From: Odiellus spinosus
Taxonomy: Eukaryota > Arthropoda > Arachnida > Opiliones > Phalangiidae
DNA: 64,000 nucleotides
Direction of reading: 5' to 3'
NCBI GenBank assembly: GCA_963920705.1
Contig: CAWUCO010000268.1
Location: forward strand, 3,782,001-3,846,000
A program made the translations under genes and the position numbers. Positions 1-11,045 of the stretch are shown piece by piece; position 1 is the stretch's first letter; each line of letters begins with the position of its first letter. The notes beneath the pieces are model-generated. The model saw only the letters and a list, made by a program, of their open reading frames with translations. It ran no database searches and was not told where the DNA came from.

Positions 1-9
1 AACTTTTAA

Positions 10-55
10 TATTTTGGAGGGGATAAAAACTTAAGGGTATTATTTTGGAGGGGAT
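10..55. repeat. Short direct repeat pair with G-rich core
   Basis: The 15-base word TATTTTGGAGGGGAT occurs at 10-24 and again, unchanged, at 41-55, a 31-bp offset. The sequence between the copies is AT-rich. This could be the end of a minisatellite cut by the window edge, or a small duplication. Only two copies are visible and no function can be assigned. Confidence 0.6.
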
Positions 56-64
56 TTAACTGTT

Positions 65-160
65 AATCAAGTGTATTTCATGTTATTAGTTTAGTGTATA
101 TTTAGCGGACCTTCTGTTTAATTAAGTGTATTTCATGTTGTTAGTATTAGTGTATAATTA
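65..160. repeat. Degenerate direct repeat, about 41 bp x 2, 55-bp spacing
   Basis: A segment at about 65-105 containing AAGTGTATTTCATGTT then TTAGT and TAGTGTATA recurs at about 120-160 with a few substitutions. The spacing of about 55 bp suggests a diverged two-copy tandem duplication. It is unrelated to the 383-bp monomer. Confidence 0.6.
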
Positions 161-274
161 GTATTAGTTCAATTTAAATATTATATTGATTAAAATTAAG
201 TTAAACCATTGGAAACCTTCCGTCCCATGATTTAGAAAGCTGATAAGCCTATCCCAAGTTTAGTTAAATGAAAA

Positions 275-355
275 ATGAACCGCTCCCTCCTAATAGTGAA
301 AGGGCCAGCGGATGAACCCGAAGTCAAGAGCAGAGTTATAGTTTTTAATTTGTAG
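275..355 (+). other. Very short open frame in the flank, possible coding relic
   Basis: An ATG at 275 opens 26 codons, closed by TAG at 353. The same frame upstream is interrupted by a TGA just before the ATG and a TAG about 60 bp earlier, with readable stretches between. The patch is less AT-rich than its surroundings, which is why I note it. No motif is recognisable and 26 codons is well within chance. It could be a decayed exon or transposon fragment, or nothing. Confidence 0.12.
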
Positions 356-404
356 CGTTAATAGTATTTATTATCAAGTTATTAGGTTAAAGAAAGACTA
401 ACTA

Positions 405-425
405 AAGACGTTACAATTCAAGAAA
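405..425. other. Left boundary of the satellite array
   Basis: Monomer homology begins at about 414, where CAATTCAAGAAATCATAG matches the interior of every monomer. The preceding bases (ending GACGTTA) do not match the expected AAATATGGC. The array therefore starts abruptly about 232 bp into a monomer (counting from TTGCAATTTAG), not at a monomer edge. There is no obvious target-site duplication or microhomology beyond a base or two. Confidence 0.8.
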
Positions 426-1843
426 TCATAGAATATCAAAATAGTCAAATTTCAGATTTTCAAAATTCGCTTTTTGATATTAGATGTTTTTTTGAATTGT
501 CCATATTTTCCATGTTTTTCAACGGATTTTCCAAAACTCTTGATTTTCAGATAGACCAATATTTGCTCTTTCGAGTGGTCTTAATTTTGTCTAAATCGCT
601 TAAAAATCAAACGTTTTATGTCCATTTGAATCCAATAATCTTGGATTTTTAAGTGTTTTTGCTTTATTTTAACCAATTTTATATTTGTCACAATTTTGCA
701 ATTTAGACAAAACCAAAGTCATTCGAAAGCGCAATTAATGGACAGTCTAAATAACAAGAGTTTTCAAAAATCCGTTGAAAAACAAGAAAAATATGGCCAA
801 TTCAAGAAATCATACCATATCAAAATAGTCAAATTTCAGATTTTAAAAATTCGCTTTTTGATATTAGATGCTTTTGAATTGTCCATATTTTCCATGTTTT
901 TCAACGGATTTTCCAAAACTCTTGTTTTTTAGATAGACCAATATTTGCTCTTTCGAGTGGTCTTAATTTTGTCTAAATCGCTTAAAAATCAAAAGTTTTG
1001 TGTCCATTTGAATCCAATAATCTTGGATTTTTAAGTGTTTTTGCTTAGTTTTAACCAATTTTATATTTGTCACAATTTTGCAATTTAGACAAAACCAAAG
1101 TCATTTGAAAGAGCAATTAATGGACAGTATAAATAACAAGAGTTTTCAAAAATCCGTTGAAAAACAAGAAAAATATGGCCAATTCAAGAAATCATACAAT
1201 ATCAAAATAGTCAAATTTCAGATTTTAAAAATTCGCTTTTTGATATTAGATGTTTTTTGAATTGGCTATATTTTCCATGTTTTTCAACGGATTTTCCAAA
1301 ACTCTTGTTTTTTAGATAGACCAATATTTGCTCTTTCGAGTGGTCTTAATTTTGTCTAAATCGCTTCAAAATCAAAAGTTTTGTGTCCATTTGAATCCAA
1401 TAATCTTGGATTTTTAAGTGTTTTTGCTTTATTTTAACCAATTTTATATTTGTCACAATTTTGCAATTTAGACAAAACCGAAGTCATTCGAAAGAGCAAT
1501 TAATGGACAGTCTAAATAATAAGAGTTTTCAAAAATCCGTTGAAAAACAAGAAAAATATGGCCAATTCAAGAAATCATAGAATATCAAAATAGTCAAATT
1601 TCAGATTTTCAAAATTCGCTTTTTGATATTAGATGTTTTTTGAATTGTCCATATTTTCCATGTTTTTCAACGGATTTTCCAAAACTCTTGATTTTCAGAT
1701 AGACCAATATTTGCTCTTTCGAGTGGTCTTAATTTTGTCTAAATCGCTTAAAAATCAAAAGTTTTGTGTCCATTTGAATCCTATAATCTTGGATTTTTAA
1801 GTGTTTTTGCTTTATTTTAACCAATTTTATATTTGTCACAATT

Positions 1844-2226
1844 TTGCAATTTAGACAAAACCAAAGTCATTCGAAAGAGCAATTAATGGACAGTCTAAAT
1901 AACAAGAGTTTTCAAAAATCCGTTGAAAAACAAGAAAAATATGGCCAATTCAAGAAATCATACAATATCAAAATAGTCAAATTTCAGATTTTAAAAATTC
2001 GCTTTTTGATATTAGATGCTTTTTGAATTGTCCATATTTTCCATGTTTTTCAACGGATTTTCCAAAACTCTTGATTTTCAGATAGACCAATATTTGCTCT
2101 TTCGAGTGGTCTTAATTTTGTCTAAATCGCTTAAAAATCAAAAGTTTTGTGTCCATTTGAATCCTATAATCTTGGATTTTTAAGTGTTTTTGCTTTATTT
2201 TAACCAATTTTATATTTGTCACAATT
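1844..2226 (+). repeat. Representative satellite monomer (383 bp)
   Basis: I use TTGCAATTTAGAC as an arbitrary phase start. In order, the unit holds: a left palindrome arm to about 1987, including GAAAGAGCAATTAATGG and AAAAATCCGTTG; a central AT-rich turn (TTTCAGATTTTAAAAATTCG); a right arm with TTTTTCAACGGATTTTCC and GCTCTTTCGAG ending at 2130; and a linker of about 98 bp with a 10-bp inverted pair, CTTAAAAATC at 2130-2139 and GATTTTTAAG at 2175-2184. A- and T-runs of 4-6 bases are frequent and often about 10 bp apart. At 383 bp the unit is close to two typical nucleosome repeats. An open frame runs from 1844 to 2026 but shows no sign of being a gene. Confidence 0.95.
1846..2130. repeat. Imperfect palindrome within each monomer (about 285 bp, centre about 1988)
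   Basis: Pairs of complementary words are symmetric about one point. GCAATTTAGAC at 1846 pairs with GTCTAAATCGC ending 2130; CAAGAG at 1903 with CTCTTG ending 2073; AATATC at 1964 with GATATT ending 2013. The coordinate sums are all 3,976-3,977. Reverse-complementing the left arm and aligning it to the right gives about 109 identities in 143 positions by hand. The best stretches are TGTTTTTCAACGGATTTT (18 of 18), TTGCTCTTTCGA and TTTTGTCTAAAT (12 of 12 each). Roughly one indel is needed. The same structure recurs in every monomer. It could extrude as a hairpin or cruciform, or simply record an inverted duplication at the origin of the repeat. Confidence 0.9.
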
Positions 2227-2994
2227 TTGCAATTTAGCCAAAATCAAAGTCATTCGAAAGAGCAATTAATGGACAGTCTAAATAACAAGAGTTTTCAAAA
2301 ATCCGTTGAAAAACAAGAAAAATATGGCCAATTCAAGAAATCATACAATATCAAAATAGTCAAATTTCAGATTTTAAAAATTCGCTTTTTGATATTAGAT
2401 GCTTTTTGAATTGTCCATATTTTCAATGTTTTTCAACGGATTTTCCAAAACTCTTGTTTTTTAGATAGACCAATATTTGCTCTTTCGAGTGGTCTTAATT
2501 TTTGTCTAAATCGCTTAAAAATCAAAAGTTTTGTGTCCATTTGAATCCAATAATCTTGGATTTTTAAGTGTTTTTGCTTTATTTTAACCAATTTTATATT
2601 TGTCACAATTTTGCAATTTAGCCAAAATCAAAGTCATTCGAAAGAGCAATTAATGGACAGTCTAAATAACAAGAGTTTTCAAAAATCCGTTGAAAAACAA
2701 GAAAAATATGGCCAATTCAAGAAATCATACAATATCAAAATAGTCAAATTTCAGATTTTAAAAATTCGCTTTTTGATATTAGATGCTTTTTGAATTGTCC
2801 ATATTTTCAATGTTTTTCAACGGATTTTCCAAAACTCTTGTTTTTTAGATAGACCAATATTTGCTCTTTCGAGTGGTCTTAATTTTTGTCTAAATCGCTT
2901 AAAAATCAAAAGTTTTGTGTCCATTTGAATCCAATAATCTTGGATTTTTAAGTGTTTTTGCTTTATTTTAACCAATTTTATATTTGTCACAATT
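2227..2994 (+). repeat. Tandem pair of near-identical monomers
   Basis: Two adjacent monomers share private variants not seen elsewhere in the window: TTTAGCCAAAATCAAAG (at about 2,232 and 2,616), together with TTTTCAATGTTTTT and a five-T TTAATTTTTGTC. The offset is 384 bp. This looks like a recent single-monomer duplication, as expected from unequal crossing-over. Confidence 0.85.
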
Positions 2995-5900
2995 TTGCAA
3001 TTTAGACAAAAACAAAGTCATTCGAAAGAGCAATTAATGGACAGTCTAAATAATAAGAGTTTTCAAAAATCCGTTGAAAAACAAGAAAAATATGGCCAAT
3101 TCAAGAAATCATAGAATATCAAAATAGTCAAATTTCAGATTTTCAAAATTCGCTTTTTGATATTTGATGTTTTTTGAATTGTCCATATTTTCCATGTTTT
3201 TCAACGGATTTTCCAAAACTCTTGATTTTCAGATAGACCAATATTTGCTCTTTCGATTGGTCTTAATTTTGTCTAAATCGCTTAAAAATCAAAAGTTTTG
3301 TGTCCATTTGAATCCTATAATCTTGGATTTTTAAGTGTTTTTGCTTTATTTTAACCAATTTTATATTTGTCACAATTTTGCAATTTAGACAAAACCAAAG
3401 TCATTCGAAAGAGCAATTAATGGACAGTCTAAAAAACAAGAGTTTTCAAAAATCCGTTGAAAAACAAGAAAAATATGGCCAATTCAAGAAATCATACAAT
3501 ATCAAAATAGTCAAATTTCAGATTTTAAAAATTCGCTTTTTGATATTAGATGCTTTTTGAATTGTCCATATTTTCCATGTTTTTCAACGGATTTTCCAAA
3601 ACTCTTGATTTTCAGATAGACCAATATTTGCTCTTTTGAGTGGTCTTAATTTTGTCTAAATCGCTTAAAAATCAAAAGTTTTGTGTCCATTTGAATCCTA
3701 TAATCTTGGATTTTTAAGTGTTTTTGCTTTATTTTAACCAATTTTATATTTGTCACAATTTTGCAATTTAGACAAAACAAAGTCATTCGAAAGAGCAATT
3801 AATGGACAGTCTAAATAACAAGAGTTTTCAAAAAACCGTTGAAAAACAAGAAAAATATGGCCAATTCAAGAAATCATACAATATCAAAATAGTCAAATTT
3901 CAGATTTTAAAAATTCGCTTTTTGATATTAGATGCTTTTTGAATTGTCCATATTTTCCATGTTTTTCAACGGATTTTCCAAAACTCTTGTTTTTTAGATA
4001 GACCAATATTTGCTCTTTCGAGTGGTCTTAATTTTTGTCTAAATCGCTTAAAAATCAAAAGTTTTGTGTCCATTTGAATCCAATAATCTTGGATTTTTAA
4101 GTGTTTTTGCTTTATTTTAACCAATTTTATATTTGTCACAATTTTCCAATTTAGACAAAACCAAAGTCATTCGAAAGAGCAATTAATGGACAGTCTAAAT
4201 AACAAGAGTTTTCAAAAATCCGTTGAAAAACAAGAAAAATATGGCCAATTCAAGAAATCATACAATATCAAAATAGTCAAATTTCAGATTTTAAAAATTC
4301 GCTTTTTGATATTAGATGCTTTTTGAATTGTCCATATTTTCCATGTTTTTCAACGGATTTTCCAAAACTCTTGTTTTTTAGATAGACCAATATTTGCTCT
4401 TTCGAGTGGTCTTAATTTTGTCTAAATCGCTTAAAAATCAAAAGTTTTGTGTCCATTTGAATCCAATAATCTTGGATTTTTAAGTGTTTTTGCTTAGTTT
4501 TAACCAATTTTATGTTTGTCACAATTTTGCAATTTAGACAAAACCAAAGTCATTCGAAAGAGCAATTAATGGACACTATAAATAACAAGAGTTTTCAAAA
4601 ATCCGTTGAAAAACAAGAAAAATATGGCCAATTCAAGAAATCATACAATATCAAAATAGTCAAATTTCCGATTTTAAAAATTCGCTTTTTGATATTAGAT
4701 GCTTTTTGAATTGTCCATATTTTCCATGTTTTTCAACGGATTTTCCAAAACTCTTGTTTTTTAGATAGACCAATATTTGCTCTTTCGAGTGGTCTTAATT
4801 TTTGTCTAAATCGCTTAAAAATCAAAAGTTTTGTGTCCATTTGAATCCAATAATCTTGGATTTTTAAGTGTTTTTGCTTTATTTTAACCAATTTTATATT
4901 TGTCACAATTTTGCAATTTAGACAAAACCAAAGTCATTCGAAAGAGCAATTAATGGACAGTCTAAATAATAAGAGTTTTGAAAAATCCGTTGAAAAACAA
5001 GAAAAATATGGCCAATTCAAGAAATCATAGAATATCAAAATAGTCAAATTTCAGATTTTCAAAATTCGCTTTTTGATATTTGATGTTTTTTGAATTGTCC
5101 ATATTTTCCATGTTTTTCAACGGATTTTCCAAAACTCTTGATTTTCAGATAGACCAATATTTGCTCTTTCGAGTGGTCTTAATTTTGTCTAAATCGCTTA
5201 AAAATCAAAAGTTTTGTGTCCATTTGAATCCTATAATCTTGGATTTTTAAGTGTTTTTGCTTTATTTTAACCAATTTTATATTTGTCACAATTTTGCAAT
5301 TTAGACAAAACCAAAGTCATTCGAAAGAGCAATTAATGGACAGTCTAAATAACAAGAGTTTTCAAAAATCCGTTGAAAAACAAGAAAAATATGGCCAATT
5401 CAAGAAATCATACAATATCAAAATAGTCAAATTTCAGATTTTAAAAATTCGCTTTTTGATATTAGATGCTTTTTGAATTGTCCATATTTTCCATGTTTTT
5501 CAACGGATTTTCCAAAACTCTTGATTTTCAGATAGACCAATATTTGCTCTTTCGAGTGGTCTTAATTTTGTCTAAATCGCTTAAAAATCAAAAGTTTTGT
5601 GTCCATTTGAATCCTATAATCTTGGATTTTTAAGTGTTTTTGCTTTATTTTAACCAATTTTATATTTGTCACAATTTTGCAATTTAGACAAAACCAAAGT
5701 CATTCGAAAGAGCAATTAATGGACAGTCTAAATAACAAGAGTTTTCAAAAATCCGTTGAAAAACAAGAAAAATATGGCCAATTCAAGAAATCATACAATA
5801 TCAAAATAGTCAAATTTCAGATTTTAAAAATTCGCTTTTTGATATTAGATGCTTTTTGAATTGTCCATATTTTCCATGTTTTTCAACGGATTTTCCAAAA

Positions 5901-6060
5901 CTCTTGTTTTTTAGATAGACCAATATTTGCTCTTTCGAGTGGTCTTAATTTTTGTCTAAATCGCTTAAAAATCAAAAGTTTTGTGTCCATTTGAATCCAA
6001 TAATCTTGGATTTTTAAGTGTTTTTGCTTTATTTTAACCAATTTTATATTTGTCACAATT

Positions 6061-7593
6061 TTGCAATTTAGACAAAACCAAAGTCATTCGAAAGAGCAAT
6101 TAATGGACAGTCTAAATAATAAGAGTTTTCAAAAATCCGTTGAAAAACAAGAAAAATATGGCCAATTCAAGAAATCATAGAATATCAAAATAGTCAAATT
6201 TCAGATTTTCAAAATTCGCTTTTTGATATTAGATGTTTTTTGAATTGTCCATATTTTCCATGTTTTTCAAGGGATTTTCCAAAACTCATGTTTTTTAGAT
6301 AGACCAATATTTGCTCTTTCGAGTAGTCTTAATTTTGTCTAAATCGCTTAAAAATCAAAAGTTTTGTGTCCATTTGAATCCAATAATCTTGGATTTTTAA
6401 GTGTTTTTGCTTTATTTTAACCAATTTTATATTTGTCACAATTTTGCAATTTAGACAAAACCAAAGTCATTCGAAAGAACAATTAATGGACAGTCTAAAT
6501 AACAAGAGTTTTCAAAAATCCGTTGAAAAACAAGAAAAATATGGCCAATTCAAGAAATCATACAATATCAAAATAGTCAAATTTCAGATTTTAAAAATTC
6601 GCTTTTTGATATTAGATGCTTTTTGAATTGTCCATATTTTCCATGTTTTTCAACGGATTTTCCAAAACTCTTGTTTTTTAGATAGACCAATATTTGCTCT
6701 TTCGAGTGGTCTTAATTTTTGTCTAAATCGCTTAAAAATCAAAAGTTTTGTGTCCATTTGAATCCAATAATCTTGGATTTTTAAGTGTTTTTGCTTTATT
6801 TTAACCAATTTTATATTTGTCACAATTTTGCAATTTAGACAAAACCAAAGTCATTCGAAAGAGCAATTAATGGACAGTCTAAATAATAAGAGTTTTCAAA
6901 AATCCGTTGAAAAACAAGAAAAATATGGCCAATTCAAGAAATCATAGAATATCAAAATAGTCAAATTTCAGATTTTCAAAATTCGCTTTTTGATATTAGA
7001 TGTTTTTTGAATTGTCCATATTTTCCATGTTTTTCAAGGGATTTTCCAAAACTCATGTTTTTTAGATAGACCAATATTTGCTCTTTCGAGTAGTCTTAAT
7101 TTTGTCTAAATCGCTTAAAAATCAAAAGTTTTGTGTCCATTTGAATCCAATAATCTTGGATTTTTAAGTGTTTTTGCTTTATTTTAACCAATTTTATATT
7201 TGTCACAATTTTGCAATTTAGACAAAACCAAAGTCATTCGAAAGAACAATTAATGGACAGTCTAAATAACAAGAGTTTTCAAAAATCCGTTGAAAAACAA
7301 GAAAAATATGGCCAATTCAAGAAATCATACAATATCAAAATAGTCAAATTTCAGATTTTAAAAATTCGCTTTTTGATATTAGATGCTTTTTGAATTGTCC
7401 ATATTTTCCATGTTTTTCAACGGATTTTCCAAAACTCTTGATTTTCAGATAGACCAATATTTGCTCTTTCGATTGGTCTTAATTTTGTCTAAATCGCTTA
7501 AAAATCAAAAGTTTTGTGTCCATTTGAATCCTATAATCTTGGATTTTTAAGTGTTTTTGCTTTATTTTAACCAATTTTATATTTGTCACAATT
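6061..7593 (+). repeat. Tandem dimer duplication (2 x 767 bp)
   Basis: A two-monomer block is repeated head to tail. The first monomer has AATAATAAGAG, TCATAG, CAAGGG and CTCATG; the second has the rare GAAAGAACAATT at about 6,475 and 7,242. The copies lie 767 bp apart. GAAAGAAC is seen otherwise only at about 36,364, which hints at long-range exchange. Confidence 0.85.
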
Positions 7594-7977
7594 TTGCAAT
7601 TTAGACAAAACCAAAGTCATTCGAAAGAGCAATTAATGGACAGTCTAAATAACAAGAGTTTTCAAAAATCCGTTGAAAAACAAGAAAAATATGGCCAATT
7701 CAAGAAATCATACAATATCAAAATAGTCAAATTTCAGATTTTAAAAATTCGCTTTTTGATATTAGATGCTTTTTGAATTGTCCATATTTTCCATGTTTTT
7801 CAACGGATTTTCCAAAACTCTTGTTTTTTAGATAGACCAATATTTGCTCTTTCGAGTGGTCTTAATTTTTGTCTAAATCGCTTAAAAATCAAAAGTTTTG
7901 TGTCCATTTGAATCCAATAATCTTGGATTTTTAAGTGTTTTTGCTTTATTTTAACCAATTTTATATTTGTCACAATT

Positions 7978-9500
7978 TTCCAATTTAGACAAAACCAAAG
8001 TCATTCGAAAGAGCAATTAATGGACAGTCTAAATAACAAGAGTTTTCAAAAATCCGTTGAAAAACAAGAAAAATATGGCCAATTCAAGAAATCATACAAT
8101 ATCAAAATAGTCAAATTTCAGATTTTAAAAATTCGCTTTTTGATATTAGATGCTTTTTGAATTGTCCATATTTTCCATGTTTTTCAACGGATTTTCCAAA
8201 ACTCTTGTTTTTTAGATAGACCAATATTTGCTCTTTCGAGTGGTCTTAATTTTTGTCTAAATCGCTTAAAAATCAAAAGTTTTGTGTCCATTTGAATCCA
8301 ATAATCTTGGATTTTTAAGTGTTTTTGCTTTATTTTAACCAATTTTATATTTGTCACAATTTTCCAATTTAGACAAAACCAAAGTCATTCGAAAGAGCAA
8401 TTAATGGACAGTCTAAATAACAAGAGTTTTCAAAAATCCGTTAAAAAACAAGAAAAATATGGCCAATTCAAGAAATCATACAATATCAAAATAGTCAAAT
8501 TTCAGATTTTAAAAATTCGCTTTTTGATATTAGATGCTTTTTGAATTGTCCATATTTTCCATGTTTTTCAACGGATTTTCCAAAACTCTTGTTTTTTAGA
8601 TAGACCAATATTTGCTCTTTCGAGTGGTCTTAATTTTTGTCTAAATCGCTTAAAAATCAAAAGTTTTGTGTCCATTTGAATCCAATAATCTTGGATTTTT
8701 AAGTGTTTTTGCTTTATTTTAACCAATTTTATATTTGTCACAATTTTCCAATTTAGACAAAACCAAAGTCATTCGAAAGAGCAATTAATGGACAGTCTAA
8801 ATAACAAGAGTTTTCAAAAATCCGTTGAAAAACAAGAAAAATATGGCCAATTCAAGAAATCATACAATATCAAAATAGTCAAATTTCAGATTTTAAAAAT
8901 TCGCTTTTTGATATTAGATGCTTTTTGAATTGTCCATATTTTCCATGTTTTTCAACGGATTTTCCAAAACTCTTGTTTTTTAGATAGACCAATATTTGCT
9001 CTTTCGAGTGGTCTTAATTTTTGTCTAAATCGCTTAAAAATCAAAAGTTTTGTGTCCATTTGAATCCAATAATCTTGGATTTTTAAGTGTTTTTGCTTTA
9101 TTTTAACCAATTTTATATTTGTCACAATTTTCCAATTTAGACAAAACCAAAGTCATTCGAAAGAGCAATTAATGGACAGTCTAAATAACAAGAGTTTTCA
9201 AAAATCCGTTAAAAAACAAGAAAAATATGGCCAATTCAAGAAACAATACAATATCAAAATAGTCAAATTTCAGGTTTTCAAAATTCGCTTTTTGATATTA
9301 GATGTTTTTTGAATTGTCCATATTTTCCATGTTTTTCAACGGATTTTCCAAAACTCTTGTTTTTTAGATAGACCAATATTTGCTCTTTCGAGTGGTCTTA
9401 ATTTTGTCTAAATCGCTTAAAAATCAAAAGTTTTGTGTCCATTTGAATCCAATAATCTTGGATTTTTAAGCGTTTTTGCTTAATTTTAACCAATTTTATA
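7978..9500 (+). repeat. TTCCAATTT-class run with dimer period
   Basis: Four successive monomers carry TTTTCCAATTT instead of TTTTGCAATTT. A rarer change, CCGTTAAAAAAC for CCGTTGAAAAAC, marks every second one (about 8,441 and 9,209, 768 bp apart), showing a dimer duplication. The last monomer also switches to CAATAC and CAGGTTTTC, the transition into the central domain. Confidence 0.75.
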
Positions 9501-11045
9501 TTGGTCACAATTTTGCAATTTAGACAAAACCAAAGTCATTCGAAAGAGCAATTAATGGGCAGTCTAAATAACAAGAGTTTTCAAAAATCCGTTGAAAAAC
9601 AAGAAAAATATGGCCAATTCAAGAAACCATACAATATCAAAATAGTCAAATTTCAGATTTTCAAAATTCGCTTTTTGATATTAGATGTTTTTTGAATTGT
9701 CCATATTTTCCATGTTTTTCAAGGGATTTTCCAAAACTCATGTTTTTTAGATAGACCTATATTTGCTCTTTCGAGTAGTCTTAATTTTGTCTAAATCGCT
9801 TAAAAATCAAAAGTTTTGTGTCCATTTGAATCCAATAATCTTGGATTTTTAAGTGTTTTTGCTTTATTTTAACCAATTTTATATTTGTCACAATTTTGCA
9901 ATTTAGACAAAACCAAAGTCATTCGAAAGAGCAATTAATGGACAGTCTAAATAACAAGAGTTTTCAAAAATCCGTTGAAAAACAAGAAAAATATGGCCAA
10001 TTCAAGAAATCATACAATATCAAAATAGTCAAATTTCAGATTTTAAAAATTCGCTTTTTGATATTAGATGCTTTTTGAATTGTCCATATTTTCCATGTTT
10101 TTCAACGGATTTTCCAAAACTCTTGATTTTCAGATAGACCAATATTTGCTCTTTCAAGTGGTCTTAATTTTGTCTAAATCGCTTAAAAATCAAAAGTTTT
10201 ATGTCCATTTGAATCCTATAATCTTGGATTTTTAAGTGTTTTTGCTTTATTTGAACCAATTTTATATTTGTCACAATTTTGCAATTTAGACAAAACCAAA
10301 GTCATTCGAAAGAGCAATTAATGGACAGTCTAAATAACAAGAGTTTTCAAAAATCCGTTGAAAAACAAGAAAAATATGGCCAATTCAAGAAATCATACAA
10401 TATCAAAATAGTCAAATTTCAGATTTTAAAAATTCGCTTTTTGATATTAGATGCTTTTTGAATTGTCCATATTCTCCATGTTTTTCAACGGATTTTCCAA
10501 AACTCTTGTTTTTTAGATAGACCAATATTTGCTCTTTCGAGTGGTCTTAATTTTTGTCTAAATCGCTTAAAAATCAAAAGTTTTGTGTCCATTTGAATCC
10601 AATAATCTTGGATTTTTAAGTGTTTTTGCTTTATTTTAACCAATTTTATATTTGTCACAATTTTCCAATTTAGACAAAACCAAAGTCATTCGAAAGAGCA
10701 ATTAATGGACAGTCTAAATAACAAGAGTTTTCAAAAATCCGTTGAAAAACAAGAAAAATATGGCCAATTCAAGAAACAATACAATATCAAAATAGTCAAA
10801 TTTCAGATTTTCAAAATTCGCTTTTTGATATTAGATGTTTTTTGAATTGTCCATATTTTCCATGTTTTTCAAGGGATTTTCCAAAACTCTTGTTTTTTAG
10901 ATAGACCAATATTTGCTCTTTCGAGTGGTCTTAATTTTTGTCTAAATCGCTTAAAAATCAAAAGTTTTGTGTCCATTTGAATCCAATAATCTTGGATTTT
11001 TAAGTGTTTTTGCTTTATTTTAACCAATTTTATATTTGTCACAAT

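Larger units (their letters stand above)
1..413. other. Non-satellite left flank
   Basis: This stretch does not align to the 383-bp monomer. It is AT-rich at both ends, with a more GC-balanced patch at about 210-345. It holds two pairs of short direct repeats (annotated separately) and one very short open frame. I see no tRNA, no telomere-type repeat, no clear LTR end and no recognisable protein domain. It may be decayed repetitive or intergenic DNA bordering the array. Its identity is unknown; the confidence refers only to its being distinct from the array. Confidence 0.85.
414..9500 (+). repeat. Left domain of the array (about 24 monomers)
   Basis: These monomers all have TTTGTCAC; none carries the TTGGTCAC class seen further right. 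The first few are heterogeneous: TCATAG at about 426, a one-base deletion near 870, a GGCTATATT variant at about 1,264 and GCTTAGTTTTAACC at about 1,043 and 4,492. From about 7,978 to 9,500 the TTCCAATTT variant dominates. Local duplications involve one or two monomers. Sharing of variants with the right domain suggests older, less homogenised sequence at this edge. Confidence 0.8.

Noticed and set aside
200-345. rRNA gene fragment in the flank
   Set aside because: Phrases such as GAAAGGGCCAGCGGATGAAC faintly resemble ribosomal sequence, but I could not align any conserved rRNA core around them.
1-413. LTR or transposon terminus at the array edge
   Set aside because: The short direct repeats are only 15 and about 41 bp and diverged. 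I see no TG...CA long terminal repeat, no terminal inverted repeat and no target-site duplication across 414.
2130-2184. Intrinsic terminator at CTTAAAAATC...GATTTTTAAG
   Set aside because: The inverted pair is AT-only with a 35-bp loop, is repeated in every monomer and follows no gene. It is part of the satellite's dyad structure.
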